DNA of 64,000 nt from Auricularia sp. M13 (lineage: Eukaryota; Basidiomycota; Agaricomycetes; Auriculariales; Auriculariaceae). Positions 1 to 10,800 of the stretch are shown here, one piece after another. The notes under the pieces are model-generated. The model was not told the origin of the DNA and made no database searches. It was given only the letters and a program-made list of their open reading frames with translations. Location: NCBI GenBank assembly GCA_037042915.1, contig CM073202.1:3162001-3226000 (forward strand). The letters run 5' to 3'. The position numbers and the translations under genes are program-made. Every line of letters starts with the position of its first letter. The first letter of the stretch is position 1.

Positions 1-2426
1 ACGGAATGCTTGCCAGCCCCAGAGAGCAGGGATCCTAGGTGGGCTATGACGAGGCTGACAGCGTTGTCGTCTTCGTCTCCTGTGCGGCGGAGGGCGACGA
101 GAGTATCCCACGACACGGGCTCAGCAGCGTACAGGACTTGTGCCATAACGTCACGGAAACGCTTGAGACCCATTTTGTCGGTAAACCGCTGCCCAAGGAT
201 CGTGTGGTACAGCAGCTCGAGTGAACGAGAGGCTTCATGTACGATGCCAGCCTGCCCTTCAAACCATTCCAGGTAGCGCTCAAGCACCGTCGAACCTGCG
301 ACAGAATCGAGCAAATACCTACAGGCTGTTGCGGCCCACTCAAAGAGCCTGTCGGACGCGTTGACCAATACAGTTATCTGCTCGTCTCCTAGACTGTCGT
401 GTAGCTCGTGGCGAATGTAGAGCTCGATGCCTTCATGAGCCTCGACGTCGGCCTGGTCTAGATCCGTGAACACTGCAGCACATGAAGCTGGCGCATGGAT
501 CGCGCTGTCGGCCACAGCGAAGACATCCGTCTCCAACCGTGACGTGACAATAATGCGGAAGTTTGGCGGCAGCTCCTCGACTCGCTTTGTCAGACAGTCG
601 AGCAGATTCTTGCGCGCGCGTTGACGATCCTGCTGGTCCCTATCGAACGCAGACGCGGGACCCCTCAGGTCGGTGCACTCGTCAAATCCATCGACCACTA
701 TGAGCACGGGGCCGACGAAGTGGACTTTCTGAGCGGGCCGCACGATCAGGTCCTCCCACTGTTCGATGACGTCGCGCGACTTCGCCAGCCTTCCCTTCTG
801 AGACAGAATTGCAGATAGTTCTTGCTTAAAGTCCGCGTTCCAATCCGCGAGCTCGCGTGCGACAGTGCTGAGCAGTGACCATGGAGCGAGGCGTTGGTTG
901 GTGCGGTCAAATGCGAAGAATGCACCGAGCCGACCGAAAGCTTCTAGCCGGGACGCAATGGAGTGAGCGATGGACGACTTGCCAACGCCCGCGACACCAA
1001 CAACGAAGCGAGCACGGGGAGCAGAGAGATCGAAGACCCAGTGAGCGAGACTGTCGAGGGTGGCGGTCCTGGTCCCTGGTAGACAGGCGTTGTGACCTTG
1101 CCAGCCTGTGCCCTCGGCATACTCCAACTCCTGCAGTCTCAAGATTGCCTCTGTTATGCAATCAGCGTCAAATGTGTGATTGGAAGACTGCATTGAACTC
1201 TTACCGATATGGGATTCGGTTATGCTGACGGTGGTAACAAGTTCCATGATATGAGAGATGTCGCGCTCAGCTATTTTCTGTCCGAGCTCCACGAATGCCT
1301 GACTGTAGTCGACAATCTTTTCATCAACGACAGATTTAGGAATGGTCTTGATCGCTCGAGTGTCTGATAATCCCAATAAGATTAATATATGATCATTGAG
1401 TGAGAGGCGCACAGAAGTTCTTCGTTTCGTAATGTTCTCGGATGAACGCGGCGCATTCGGCGGTTTGCTGCGCCAAGCGTGCGAGCAATTTGCAGCGCGG
1501 GTCATTTTTTTCGTCTTTGACGCCGTTGAGCTGGTGATCATGCGACATTACAACGTCGTAGGCTTCGGTCATGTCGTCGATCAACTTCTTCATGTGGTCA
1601 TCGCGAGCCTTCTGCTTCAGTATCGGCTACGGATTATCAGCACGCAGCTCAAGGCGCTGGCCCTACACAAAAGGGAACTTACTTTCAAGCCCGCCTGAAA
1701 GAGACTGGTCGCGATCTTCGCATATGGATGAAGCTGAGGAGCAGGCTCAGACGCAGTTCAACGTAAGTACGCACGGCGCACCTCTCCAATAATAGAGACC
1801 ATGTCAGAGAATGCGGAAATTTTTTCGAAAAGGCCGTCAATGCGCTCGAACCAATCGTCCGCCGCGGTAGCGCTATCGTCAGCGAGCTGTGCGGCCTTGG
1901 AAGAGCGTTCGCCGAAGCGATTAGCGCCGGCATACGCGACCTCAGCGCTGCCAACTGCGTCTTTAAGCGCGGAAGCCTGAGGCGTCGGAGGTCCCGAGGA
2001 CTAAATAACGATTATTAAGCAGCGACATTACCAGTAGACAAATGCGCACTTCTGATACGTCGCCTGCGATGACGAGGTCGTCCTTACTAGTTACGCTCAC
2101 GGCGGCATCGCCGCCGTCAGAGGCGAGATCGTCGTCGGAGGTGCTGCGGCCGAGCCCACTGGCGGATGGTGCCACGTCCTCAGAACGAGCCGCCGGCGAG
2201 CTGGAAGGCATTGGTACAGCGAATGAGTCCGCTCCCGGAGCATGGAGCGCAGCCCCCTGCTGGGCGACGTAAATACCGCGCGCGTCGCGCTCAGCATCAT
2301 CCCGCGCACCTGGACTACCGCTGGACCAGAATTCGACGGTGGCCCGGCCTGGGATCCGCCACCGACGCCCGGTGCGTTGGGCGACCGACGCTTTCGCGGG
2401 CGGAATATCTTCCGAAGCTTCTGCAT
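1..2426 (-). CDS. NACHT NLR 1 (C-terminus beyond window)
   Basis: STAND-class intracellular receptor of the fungal NACHT family, presumed to trigger an incompatibility or defence response on ligand sensing. The frame is open without a stop from the window start through about 1250 on the minus strand. It shows a Walker A motif GVAGVGKSS (about 970-1000) and a Walker B segment VLIVVDGFDECTDL (about 680-720), closely matching NLR3. Upstream exons carry a helical N-terminal region: an AADDWFERIDGLFEKISAF segment (about 1805-1880), an HPYAKIA motif (about 1700-1725), and QTAECAAFIREHYETKNF (about 1410-1470). This order resembles the fungal STAND Goodbye-type N-terminal domain (inference). The start chosen is the Met of MQKLRKIFRPRKRRSPN at 2426, conserved in NLR3. 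Exact 5' introns are uncertain. The WD40 part expected at the C-terminus lies outside the window. Confidence 0.82.
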
Positions 2427-3107
2427 TTTCCTGGTCTGTAGGTGTGGTAGTAGTATTGGCGACTGGGTAGGAGAGACAGTGCGACGGTGAAAGCAGAACA
2501 CGCGGGTAACAGTACGGCCGGCTGGCTGGTCGGAGGCCGATGAGCGTTTCACGGTCGCTGAAGGAGTGCCTCCGAGCGCCACAGGCTGTGGGCATGGCAT
2601 CCAAACATTGCCAGACGAGTCGATGCGGAGCGACGCAAGTGAACGGAAAGTACGAAGAGTCGCAGACGCCCCACAGGACTCCCAATACAGTACCGCAGTG
2701 GCTTCAACTTCAAGTGCTTGTCGGCGAGCAGCCCACAAATCCACCAGTACGAGCGCCCAACGCTCATTCACAACGGTCCCGTCGGAAGATGCTACACAGC
2801 CGACGGAGTTGTAATATCATAGCGAAACCCGCTCGCTGCGAAGAAGCCAACTTAGGCTTTGGATGCATATTCCCGCGGCTTCAGCGGAAAGAGCTGCGAG
2901 GAGGCGCGGCTTGGCCGGGGTAAACGCGGACTGTGAAGTGGGTGTAGCGCGGGAAGAAAAGCGGAAAACGCAAATGTTTGTAACTTGGAGAAGCATGTCA
3001 ATATAAGAATACCGCCAGACCTGGCAAGATGAAGCAAGACGAGCAGATCCGGCGGCCAGGGCACACATCGTTCAGGTGTCAGCCCGAAGTCAAGCCTCGG
3101 GGTCGCG

Positions 3108-3189
3108 GTGCTGCTGCTGATGGCTACCTTGAGCAGCTCGTGCCTCAAATACAGGAGGGATCCGACGCGATTCCGTGTATATCGATGCG
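3108..3189 (-). pseudogene. Decayed fragment of GET4 exon 1
   Basis: On the minus strand this stretch aligns with GET4 exon 1 around 25430-25510. It has a tcgatatacacggaatcg-like start and a cacgagctgctcaaggtagcc end, and some bases are missing between. It lies just upstream of the 5' end of NLR1 in the same orientation as that gene. It has no usable frame. The similarity is short and degenerate, so the call rests mainly on the parallel, clearer fragment upstream of NLR3. Confidence 0.45.
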
Positions 3190-4299
3190 GATGGCCTTGC
3201 CGGCGGCTGATGCGAGCGGCATAAGTAGTGATTGCAGAGCGACGAGGAGCACGTAATTTGGGCTCCGACGCCACGTATTTTGAACCCATTCGCGCGACCC
3301 CGATTCTGACCGACTTGCTTCACTCATACCGCAAATCCTGCTCAGATAATTGACTAGAGTCCAATGCAACCTTTCACGCGCGGCTATCTCACCTAGATAC
3401 CTGCCCAGGCAGCCCAGCGCTTCCAATCGGCGACACCAGACCTGGTCACTTCCTCCCAGAACTTGCGGTCCAAGTGCACCATGTCCGACACATACCCACG
3501 GCCCACTATCTGACGCATCTACTATTGGTCTGGCAATTCTTTCCGCGATCTGGTTCAGCTACTGGCGCGGGATAACAACACTGCCGCCCGCGCGGCTCGC
3601 TCTACGCGGCCAACATTTCCTTAGCTCCACCACCACGCGCCCCGTTGACCTGTCTCTGCATTGGGCGATATTTCATCATTATTATCTTCGTCCCGTGTTA
3701 AGGCCCGTCTTGACGAACGAAGAGCACACCGCAGTGCAAGTGACCCAGCTCCGAGTCCCGCCGTCTATGCTTGCAGCATTCCTCTATGGCGGGAAGCTCG
3801 TCACAGACACTACCGTGTCCATGACGCGCATCCACTGCTGGCGCTGCCTAGGATGTGTACCTCGACCATCAGACGGCCTCGGCGCACGCTTCCTCGATAC
3901 CTCCGCCCTTTCCAGGCTGCCCAGCATTGCACTTTCTCACTCAGGAAATTGATGGCCGTGACTAGCCCGCGCGCAGCAGCATTACTGCGTTCGAGGCCGA
4001 CTACAGCCTGCACCTGGGACAAGTTCTACCAAGCGCACCCTGTGCGGCGCTACTGCTGCTTTACGAGCCACTTTACGAGACTGCGTGGCGCTCGATCTGC
4101 TGGACGCCTACGGGATGTCCGTCGTCGAGACCGGTGCGCATTACTTTCCCTTAGCTTGCCTTGCATTCATAGTATAATTCTGGGACCAGGCGGAGAACGT
4201 GCTACTTGAAATGGAAAGCGAAGATCGGCTGCTCCTGTGTCTAATGCGCTGACCAGCTGCGCGTGGATAAGAATTCTCGCCGACCCCATCGCCGCCCGT
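3190..4299. other. Intergenic stretch, no supported gene
   Basis: Open frames of up to 200 codons exist on the plus strand but have low-complexity Ser/Pro/Arg-rich translations, no recognizable domain, and no counterpart in the paralogous block near 13.6-14.5 kb. I see no gene that can be supported here. Confidence 0.5.
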
Positions 4300-5130
4300 G
4301 CAGTTCACCGCGACCCTCCGCACCACATGCACCTGAGCATCCACAATCGAACGTGTTCGCCGCAACGGTCTGCACCTCTGCCCGGCCAACCAGTTCACCG
4401 ATCCCAGCGCGACGTCGAACGCCACTTCACCCCTGTCAAGAACATGCATGATACCATGTACTGCGACGACCGCGGCCTCCGGCGCTTCTTGCTTTCTGTG
4501 TGCGACGTTGGCATGCCGGGCCTCTGAGATCGGCGACGTGGTCAGTCAGCAGCGCCGCAACCAGACGACATTCGAGCAGCTTCACCCGCGAACGCGCTGC
4601 TTCCACCAACGCAGTACGCGCACGAGCTCGTATTCGAGGCGCGCTTGCCAGCCAGCTGCGCGAGCGACGCTGCGCTGCCCCGACCGTTGGAGACGACTTC
4701 GGTACGCCCGTCTGCGTGCTTGATGCTTCGCCTGCTAATTTCATGGACGCAGGCGACGAGATCGATGCGAAACAACGCAAATATGCGCACCCGCAACGGC
4801 TGCTCTGCCATGGAAAATGCATCGAACCACTGTACGCTGTTGTGGACGCGCGCGCGGGGCACATCGGCGACATTGACCGTCTAGCCGCCATCGTCGAGAC
4901 CGCCCTGCTCTTCCACGAGCGCGAGGCGAGCGGGCCGCACGCCCTGCGCGTTGGTGCACGACACTGAATGTTCATGCGCGGGCGCAACCCATCGCCCGAG
5001 TTTGAGGCGGACGTGCTCGCCGAGCGCGTCTACGCTTGCCCCGTGTCGCGCTACGGCAAGATCTACTGCAGCGAGCTCGTGCACATCGGCGAGCCCGGCG
5101 CCGCAGACGACTGGATGTGATGCTATAAAG
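4300..5130 (+). pseudogene. RING-like gene copy A1, decayed
   Basis: Fragment of a zinc-finger gene family present four times in this window. Recognizable parts are a CDVGMPGL block (about 4500-4530, matching YDFGMPGLGLD of copy B2), then QRLLCHGKCIEPL (about 4797-4835) and a weak WSCPV-like end (about 5030-5095). The Cys/His pattern of the RING core is incomplete (GHIGDIDRL in place of CGHVVDGKCL), and the blocks fall in different frames with stops. Its arrangement matches copy B1 (14.56-15.2 kb), showing that the block was duplicated with the NLR genes. Function unknown; if ever functional, possibly a RING-type ubiquitin ligase (inference). Confidence 0.5.
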
Positions 5131-5589
5131 CTGTTCGTTTGGTACGGACGGTAACAGAACCGGTCCCAAATTGGTCCTCATGTTGCTCGCAACGTAGATA
5201 ATCCGCCTGCCGTCATCTTCAAGCCAATATATAATTCTTTAAGCCAAAAACGGCCGTTTCGAGCCCGTCGTCGGCTGAACTGTGAAAGCGCGCGGCGCCA
5301 TCTTCGTGTGTCGCCGGGGGATCGGAGCTGCAACCGTTCCGCTTCTGTCTTCCTCGTCATGTGCTCCGGACGACATACCGCGACGGCCGTGAAGCTCATC
5401 TCTACGACGCGCGCTGGGAATTGCGCAATTACTCGTAGCGACGGATAAGCGCACAGCTTCAGGAACTGTTCACGGCCGGTCAGCACGGCTGCACGAGTTG
5501 CGATTGCGGTGCCGTATGCGGGCGCCGTGGCGGGCGTGAGGTCGACGTCGCGACCCGTGGGCGCGTGATGAGCAGCTCGTTGGAGGTCT

Positions 5590-7345
5590 GTTGCTCTCGG
5601 CGACGGACTTGGACGTCGCGCCCGGCGCTCAAACGCGTCTGGAAGCCGTGGCACTCTGTGAGTCCTATTTTCATTATTTTCTCATTCTATCCCAGCTGAT
5701 AGTACTGCAGCACCAGGCACATGCCTTGGCGCGTATTCTCCATGACTCTGCGGACCCGCTGCCGCGCGCGGCGCTCGTGCGCGGCGACCGGCCGATGTTT
5801 GACTGCCCGCGCTGCAGCTGGCAGAGCAGACCGCGTGCCGCTCTGTTTGTGGTGTCTGTGCCAGGACGAAGACGAGTTCAAGGCCAAATATCTGCGCCCG
5901 CTGCGGCCCCGAATCACCTTGCCGTCGCTCTCTGTCCTGTCGCGCCGGCACCGACCGAACGGGCGCCTCGCCTCCCGCCCACCGTCTTCTACTATCCCGC
6001 CCATCTCTCTCTCTACCTCTACACTCCCTGCTGCAACAGTTTCTCTTGAATACGTGCCGTCGGAGCCCTCATCACACCGTCCTCCTCATCATGCCGCCTG
6101 CACCATCTTCGACGCAGACCCGCGCGGCCAACATCCCACAAATTTGCGCTGTGAAGCGCGATATCAGGACAACTCGCTTCGCAGTGCTCTCCCTGAGCTT
6201 GTGTGCCGGCAACTTGCTCGAGATAGCGGCGCCCTCGCAGCCTGGGTTGGCGACATAGATAAGAGAGTCGACTGACCGCGTTTGGAAGCACTTCCGTCGG
6301 CAAGCAGGTCTGTATTCAACTACCGCCCCCGTTCTACTGTTAACCAACTCGCCGTACAAGGTGCACCTGTCTGATACAGCTCTGTTGGACTAGCTACCCG
6401 GTCTCATACATACCGTCATCATCTTGCCGCTCGCGTTTTTTGCGTACCAGCCGACCGCCTGCGCACTCGTGGCTGGGCATCCACAACCTGTTCATCGAGG
6501 GCGCTCGCAGCACGCGACCGGCGACGGGCCCGGCGCCGCCATCGTCCACCATGTCTTGGGAGGCTGGGATTCCCGCCGCGCGGCTCCGCGACGCTGCGCC
6601 CAAGCCGCCGCGCAACGGCGGCGTCGAGCTCGGCGGATTATCCTGCGGCAGCAGAGCGTTGGTCGCGCTGAAGGCGCAGTTCGATATCCGATTCGCGTTC
6701 GACTTTCGGATGCCCGGTCTTGGGCTCGACGGCAACGGTTGGCAGCGATACGACTAGTATCTCGCGCATCTTCCATATGACCATGCCGGCGCGCTTTACA
6801 AGCGACTCTGCACCGCCCGAGCCTCCACAGGCGCCCAAGGAGTTCGACGGCGAAAAGAGTGCGTTGTCGTTGCCCTGCATGCGTTCTTTTTTGGCTGAAA
6901 CCCGGTTGTGCAGTCGTTGATAAAGCAGAGCGCAAAGTCCAGCCCGCGCAACGGTTCCTTGTCTGCGCTCAATGCGTTGACCCGCTGCGCGCGGATCAGA
7001 ATGCGCGGTCCGCGCGCGTGTGGGCGCTGCAGTGCGGACACTTCGACGGCAAGTGCGTCGCTCGCAGCAGACGCGCACATCCTGCATCTACACCCCCATC
7101 CGCACGACGACGACCAGCAGCAACCGTGCGCCCCTGCCCCCGCGCGCCGACCCACCCGGCGGGCAAAGCCCAAGGCTAAGCGCGGGCGCAAGCCGCCGGT
7201 GGAGCCCGAGGCGGAGGTGCACACCAAGTGCGAGTGGTCGTGCCCCGTGCCGCGCTGCGGCAAGGCCCACTGGAGCCAGCTCGTCCGTAAGGGCGAGCCC
7301 GGCGCTGCGCCAGTCTGGGTGCAGAAGGCTGGCTGTGGGGCGATT
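5590..7345 (+). pseudogene. RING/zinc-ribbon gene copy A2, probably broken
   Basis: The N-terminal part (about 5720-5910) encodes a Cys-rich segment ending in CLWCLCQDEDEFKAK. A middle exon (about 6440-6757) ends in MPGLGLDGNGWQRYD, and a C-terminal part has RFLVCAQCVDPLRADQNARS, ALQCGHFDGKCV (about 6950-7065) and WSCPVPRCGKAHWSQLV (about 7230-7290). The CxxC, CGHxxxxxC and CPVPRCG spacing resembles a RING finger. The CAQCV/CGH part and the CPVPRCG part are in different frames, and the first Cys cluster is interrupted relative to copy B2. I therefore regard it as a pseudogene, although an unusual intron cannot be excluded. A stretch near 6080-6144 derives from GET4. Confidence 0.55.
6080..6144 (+). 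pseudogene. GET4 start-codon region fragment
   Basis: About 65 bp align without gaps to the GET4 start region (25320-25384). The two share tcctcatcatgccgcc, then gcaccatc, and later cggcca and cccacaaatt at identical spacing. It encodes the same MPPAPS start but loses the GET4 frame soon after. It lies inside the RING-like copy A2 and probably arrived by local rearrangement from the GET4 locus. Confidence 0.7.
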
Positions 7346-7399
7346 CAAGTGTTCGTGCGAACTGCGTACTATACCTCGGCTTGGTCTTGATGATTTGCT

Positions 7400-7806
7400 T
7401 TTGCTAGGGTAAGTACATACAACATAGATTCATCGTCCAGTGCTGTTCTGCTGTGGCGCATCTGTGCGTCGGCTCAGTCATCCGCGGCGCATTCGGCCTT
7501 GCTCTTTCCATGGGCTCTCTTGTTCGTTCACACCGGTCTGTCTACTGGATTCTGTGCTCGATATCTGTTCTTTCGAAAAGACGCGCGCGACTTTGTACCG
7601 TTAGGAAGTGCGGCGCTTGTAGAAACCCGCTGTTCTCTGGATGAAGACGTCGCTCTCTGGATATCGTGCCAATGATACGAGTAGGCAGCGCGTGGCTACT
7701 GCGTCACGAGCCGTGAGGAGGGTCAATTCGTGATCTGAAGTCGTCGGTATCTACAGGACACATCCACGGCAAGATTCTAAGTACGCAACATGGTACATGG
7801 AAGCGC
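7400..7806. other. Intergenic 3' flank, duplicated near 18.37-18.50 kb
   Basis: No gene is supported. The segment from about 7735 onward (gtcgtcggtatctacagga, then catggtacatggaa) recurs at about 18420-18490 next to the 3' end of NLR3, so it is part of the duplicated unit. Confidence 0.6.
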
Positions 7807-10800
7807 TCAATCGTTCAGATTCTCCGACGCCAGAGGCTCGGATGACACGGGTGCGTTCCCGAGGTCTACGCTCAAAGCGCCGCCACATCTCGTCCACTCA
7901 GTTCCAAGCCCCACACCGGAGAAATCAATCTTGACTGGTGTGGCTGGCGCGCGGTTGGGGCGCAAGATGTGCCGCAACCCTGGCACCCAGAGATGCGTAT
8001 GATACTGCTCGGGGACGAAGATAATCGGGTCCCCGACGTAATTCGTTGGATCGTGGTTGCACATGAGCCACCCTTCTTCTAGGAAATGACCGGTCCTGCG
8101 TCTCACTATAGCATTTTCCTCCGAGGTACACGGCAGCCCGGGGATATGATCGGCTAGTACCGGACATTTCAACCATCTCCCTCAATGTCGGACTATCACT
8201 TACCAGCGGTTTGGGCGACGTGAAAAATGCGAACAGTACCGTCGGAGCTGCCTTGTAGGACGTAATCCCCTGACGGGGAGAGTGCAACGCAAGTGACGCT
8301 GCCGGTTAATATGCGTATGCTCGGCTCAAGAAGAGTCTGAGAGGCTGAATCCCAGATTGAGATCTCGTCGTCCCGAACTCCTGCGGAGCGAAGGCCGTTG
8401 GCCGAGGCGATGTCATGCGGGCGATGCTCCTTGCGAACTTTCCAGTCAGAGTAGAGATCATAGTGTTTTGACGGCGCTTCCATGGCTGGTTTGAGCCAAA
8501 TAAGTGAGGCAGTTAGAACACTCTGATCTGAGAGTGCACCCCCAGTCTCTGAGTCCCACACATAGGGCAATTCCTGCCCATGGAAGATCACTGCGACGAA
8601 TCGGCCGTCTGGGGAGTACGCAGCATGTTCCGCCGGAATCGCATGGTGTGCCGATGATTGGGATTGGGCCGCAGCAATGTCCACAGTCCGCAAAGCACCA
8701 ACGGCATCTACCAAAAGGATGCGTTTGCCGTCTGGTGAAAATTCGACAGTATCGACCATCTGTGTGTGGCTGTAAAGGACCATATAGCTGGAACCAAAAT
8801 AGTCCCACAGTCGGACAGTACGATCGGCCGACACAGAGGCAATGTATCGCCCATCAGGCGACCAAGCACTATGCCAAATATCTGCTCCACGGCCACTCAG
8901 GGGCTTTCGAACGAAGGAGCGGTTGCCAAAATCGAAGACCGTGAGTTCGGAGTTTACGCTGTCACCATTGTCCTCTGTGCCGATGGCGATGAGATTGCAC
9001 TTCGGAGACCGAGAAAGTGCCCAGATCTCTTCTCCTCGAGAGCAGGGGATATATGAGCCATCCTGCTGACCACTCTCCGTGCGCCAAATGCGGATCGTGG
9101 CGTCGTCACTGGCAGAAATGATGGACCTACTGTCCAGGGTGCAGACAACGCTGGTAACGCGTTTGGTATGCCCTCGCAGCGCGTGACCTATCTGCTTTCC
9201 TGAGTTAACATCCCACCGACGAACTGTCTTGTCATTGGAGGCAGAAACAAGATAGCGTCCGTCGGGCGAAAAGCATACAGAACGTACTTGGCCGGTGTGC
9301 CCAAGTAATGTGTCGAGCAACTCCCCCGTCCTTGCATTCCACCGGAAGATTGCAAAGTCGACAGCAGCGGCGATGACTTGACTGTTGGGGGAAACGGCAA
9401 CGGAGCAAACTGCTAAAAATGGATCGCCTGGGGCGCGCGCCAGCTCGAGTACTCTCTCGTGCATATTCTCTGCGTCAACGACATGCACCTCTCCGTCCAT
9501 ACTCCCCAGCACCATATGACGGCCGTCGGGCGTGTATGCAAAGCATGACACGCGATGGGGGCAGAGGACTACGGGCCACTCCGCCGCCAGGCCGTCGACG
9601 GTGGGTAGGAGACTTGTTGCGGTCATCACGGCCGTCGCAAGCTCTGTCCGCTTGCCCGCGGGTTTTACGCCGCTTCGCCGAGCGTTCGGTCGCTGCTGCA
9701 TACAGTCGGCGCACTGTTTACCCTCGGACGGAGACTCGGCCAGAGTTATACACCTCGGGCTGTTCAACTCGGGATATGATCTGCACGCCGCTCTCTACCT
9801 ACCTAGGGGGTGAGACGACCTCGGTGCATACCCCAATTCGGCTCGGTGGAGGCTTCTCACCTTCGGACCAATGTTCGGCAGCTCCCCCCTCGCTGTATGC
9901 GTCGGATATGGGCGTTGTGGTGCTCGGGGCAGGCTCCAGAACCCCCTTTGGACCTCGGGCGGACTCGGTGGGTCACCCTGAGCAACCTCGGAGGGTCGGG
10001 AACGCCTCTATTGGACCTCTCGTCGGTACGGTACCCCTCGGATGGATAGTAGGTCGGTTATCATCACCTGGTACAAGCTCGGCTACATCCTCGGACCCTC
10101 GGCCCGTGGCCTCAACAGCTCGGCGCTCTCCCCGTGTACTCGGGAGGTGCCCTCCTTCTCGGTCCGTGCACTCGGTGGGTGTGTGTATGTGTGGCATACC
10201 TCGGCACCTTCGCCCTGTCTCGGACCCTGTTCGACTGGAGGTGTGGTAGAGTGCTAGCACTATGGGAGACGATGGTGGATGGACCCTTTAGCTCCGGGAT
10301 CACCATGGACCGGATCAGCGGACCTTGAGGATGGGTATATAGGTTGTGGGGTGTAGATGCGTGTACCCTAGGTTTGGTCTGGTCAATTGTACCGCTTGTC
10401 CGTTCTTCCTCGTCCTTCTCTCCTCTCTTGGGCGTCGGTCTCGGCGAGTGACGAGCGCTCTGCCGTGACAAGACTATTAGTGCAAGCAAAGGAGCGCCGA
10501 ACCCACGACATCGTTGGGCAGAAGGTTAGGGCAGAGAGGTAGATGTGCGGCACGGTGGATCGTATAGGCTCGATGAATTCGCGGACAAATGTAACCGCGT
10601 CGGTGATAAACTTGATGAGACAAACGTCATGTAATTGCTATACAAATGTATTGCTCAGCATGTGTCTCTTCAACAATTAAGCTGCCTACCTTGGAGAACG
10701 AAGCGGCAGTGAGCAATGATTGTACGGCTCTGTGCATGAATCCACAAAGCGATGCCACCTCGAGCCAAAAGAGGAGCTTCCGTACCAGGAATATGCGAAG

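Noticed and set aside
9419-10249. 276-codon plus-strand frame over the LTR and WD40 junction
   Set aside because: It spans the insertion boundary of the solo LTR and the antisense of the WD40 exon, so it cannot be an ancestral gene; the composition reflects ctcgg repeats of the LTR.
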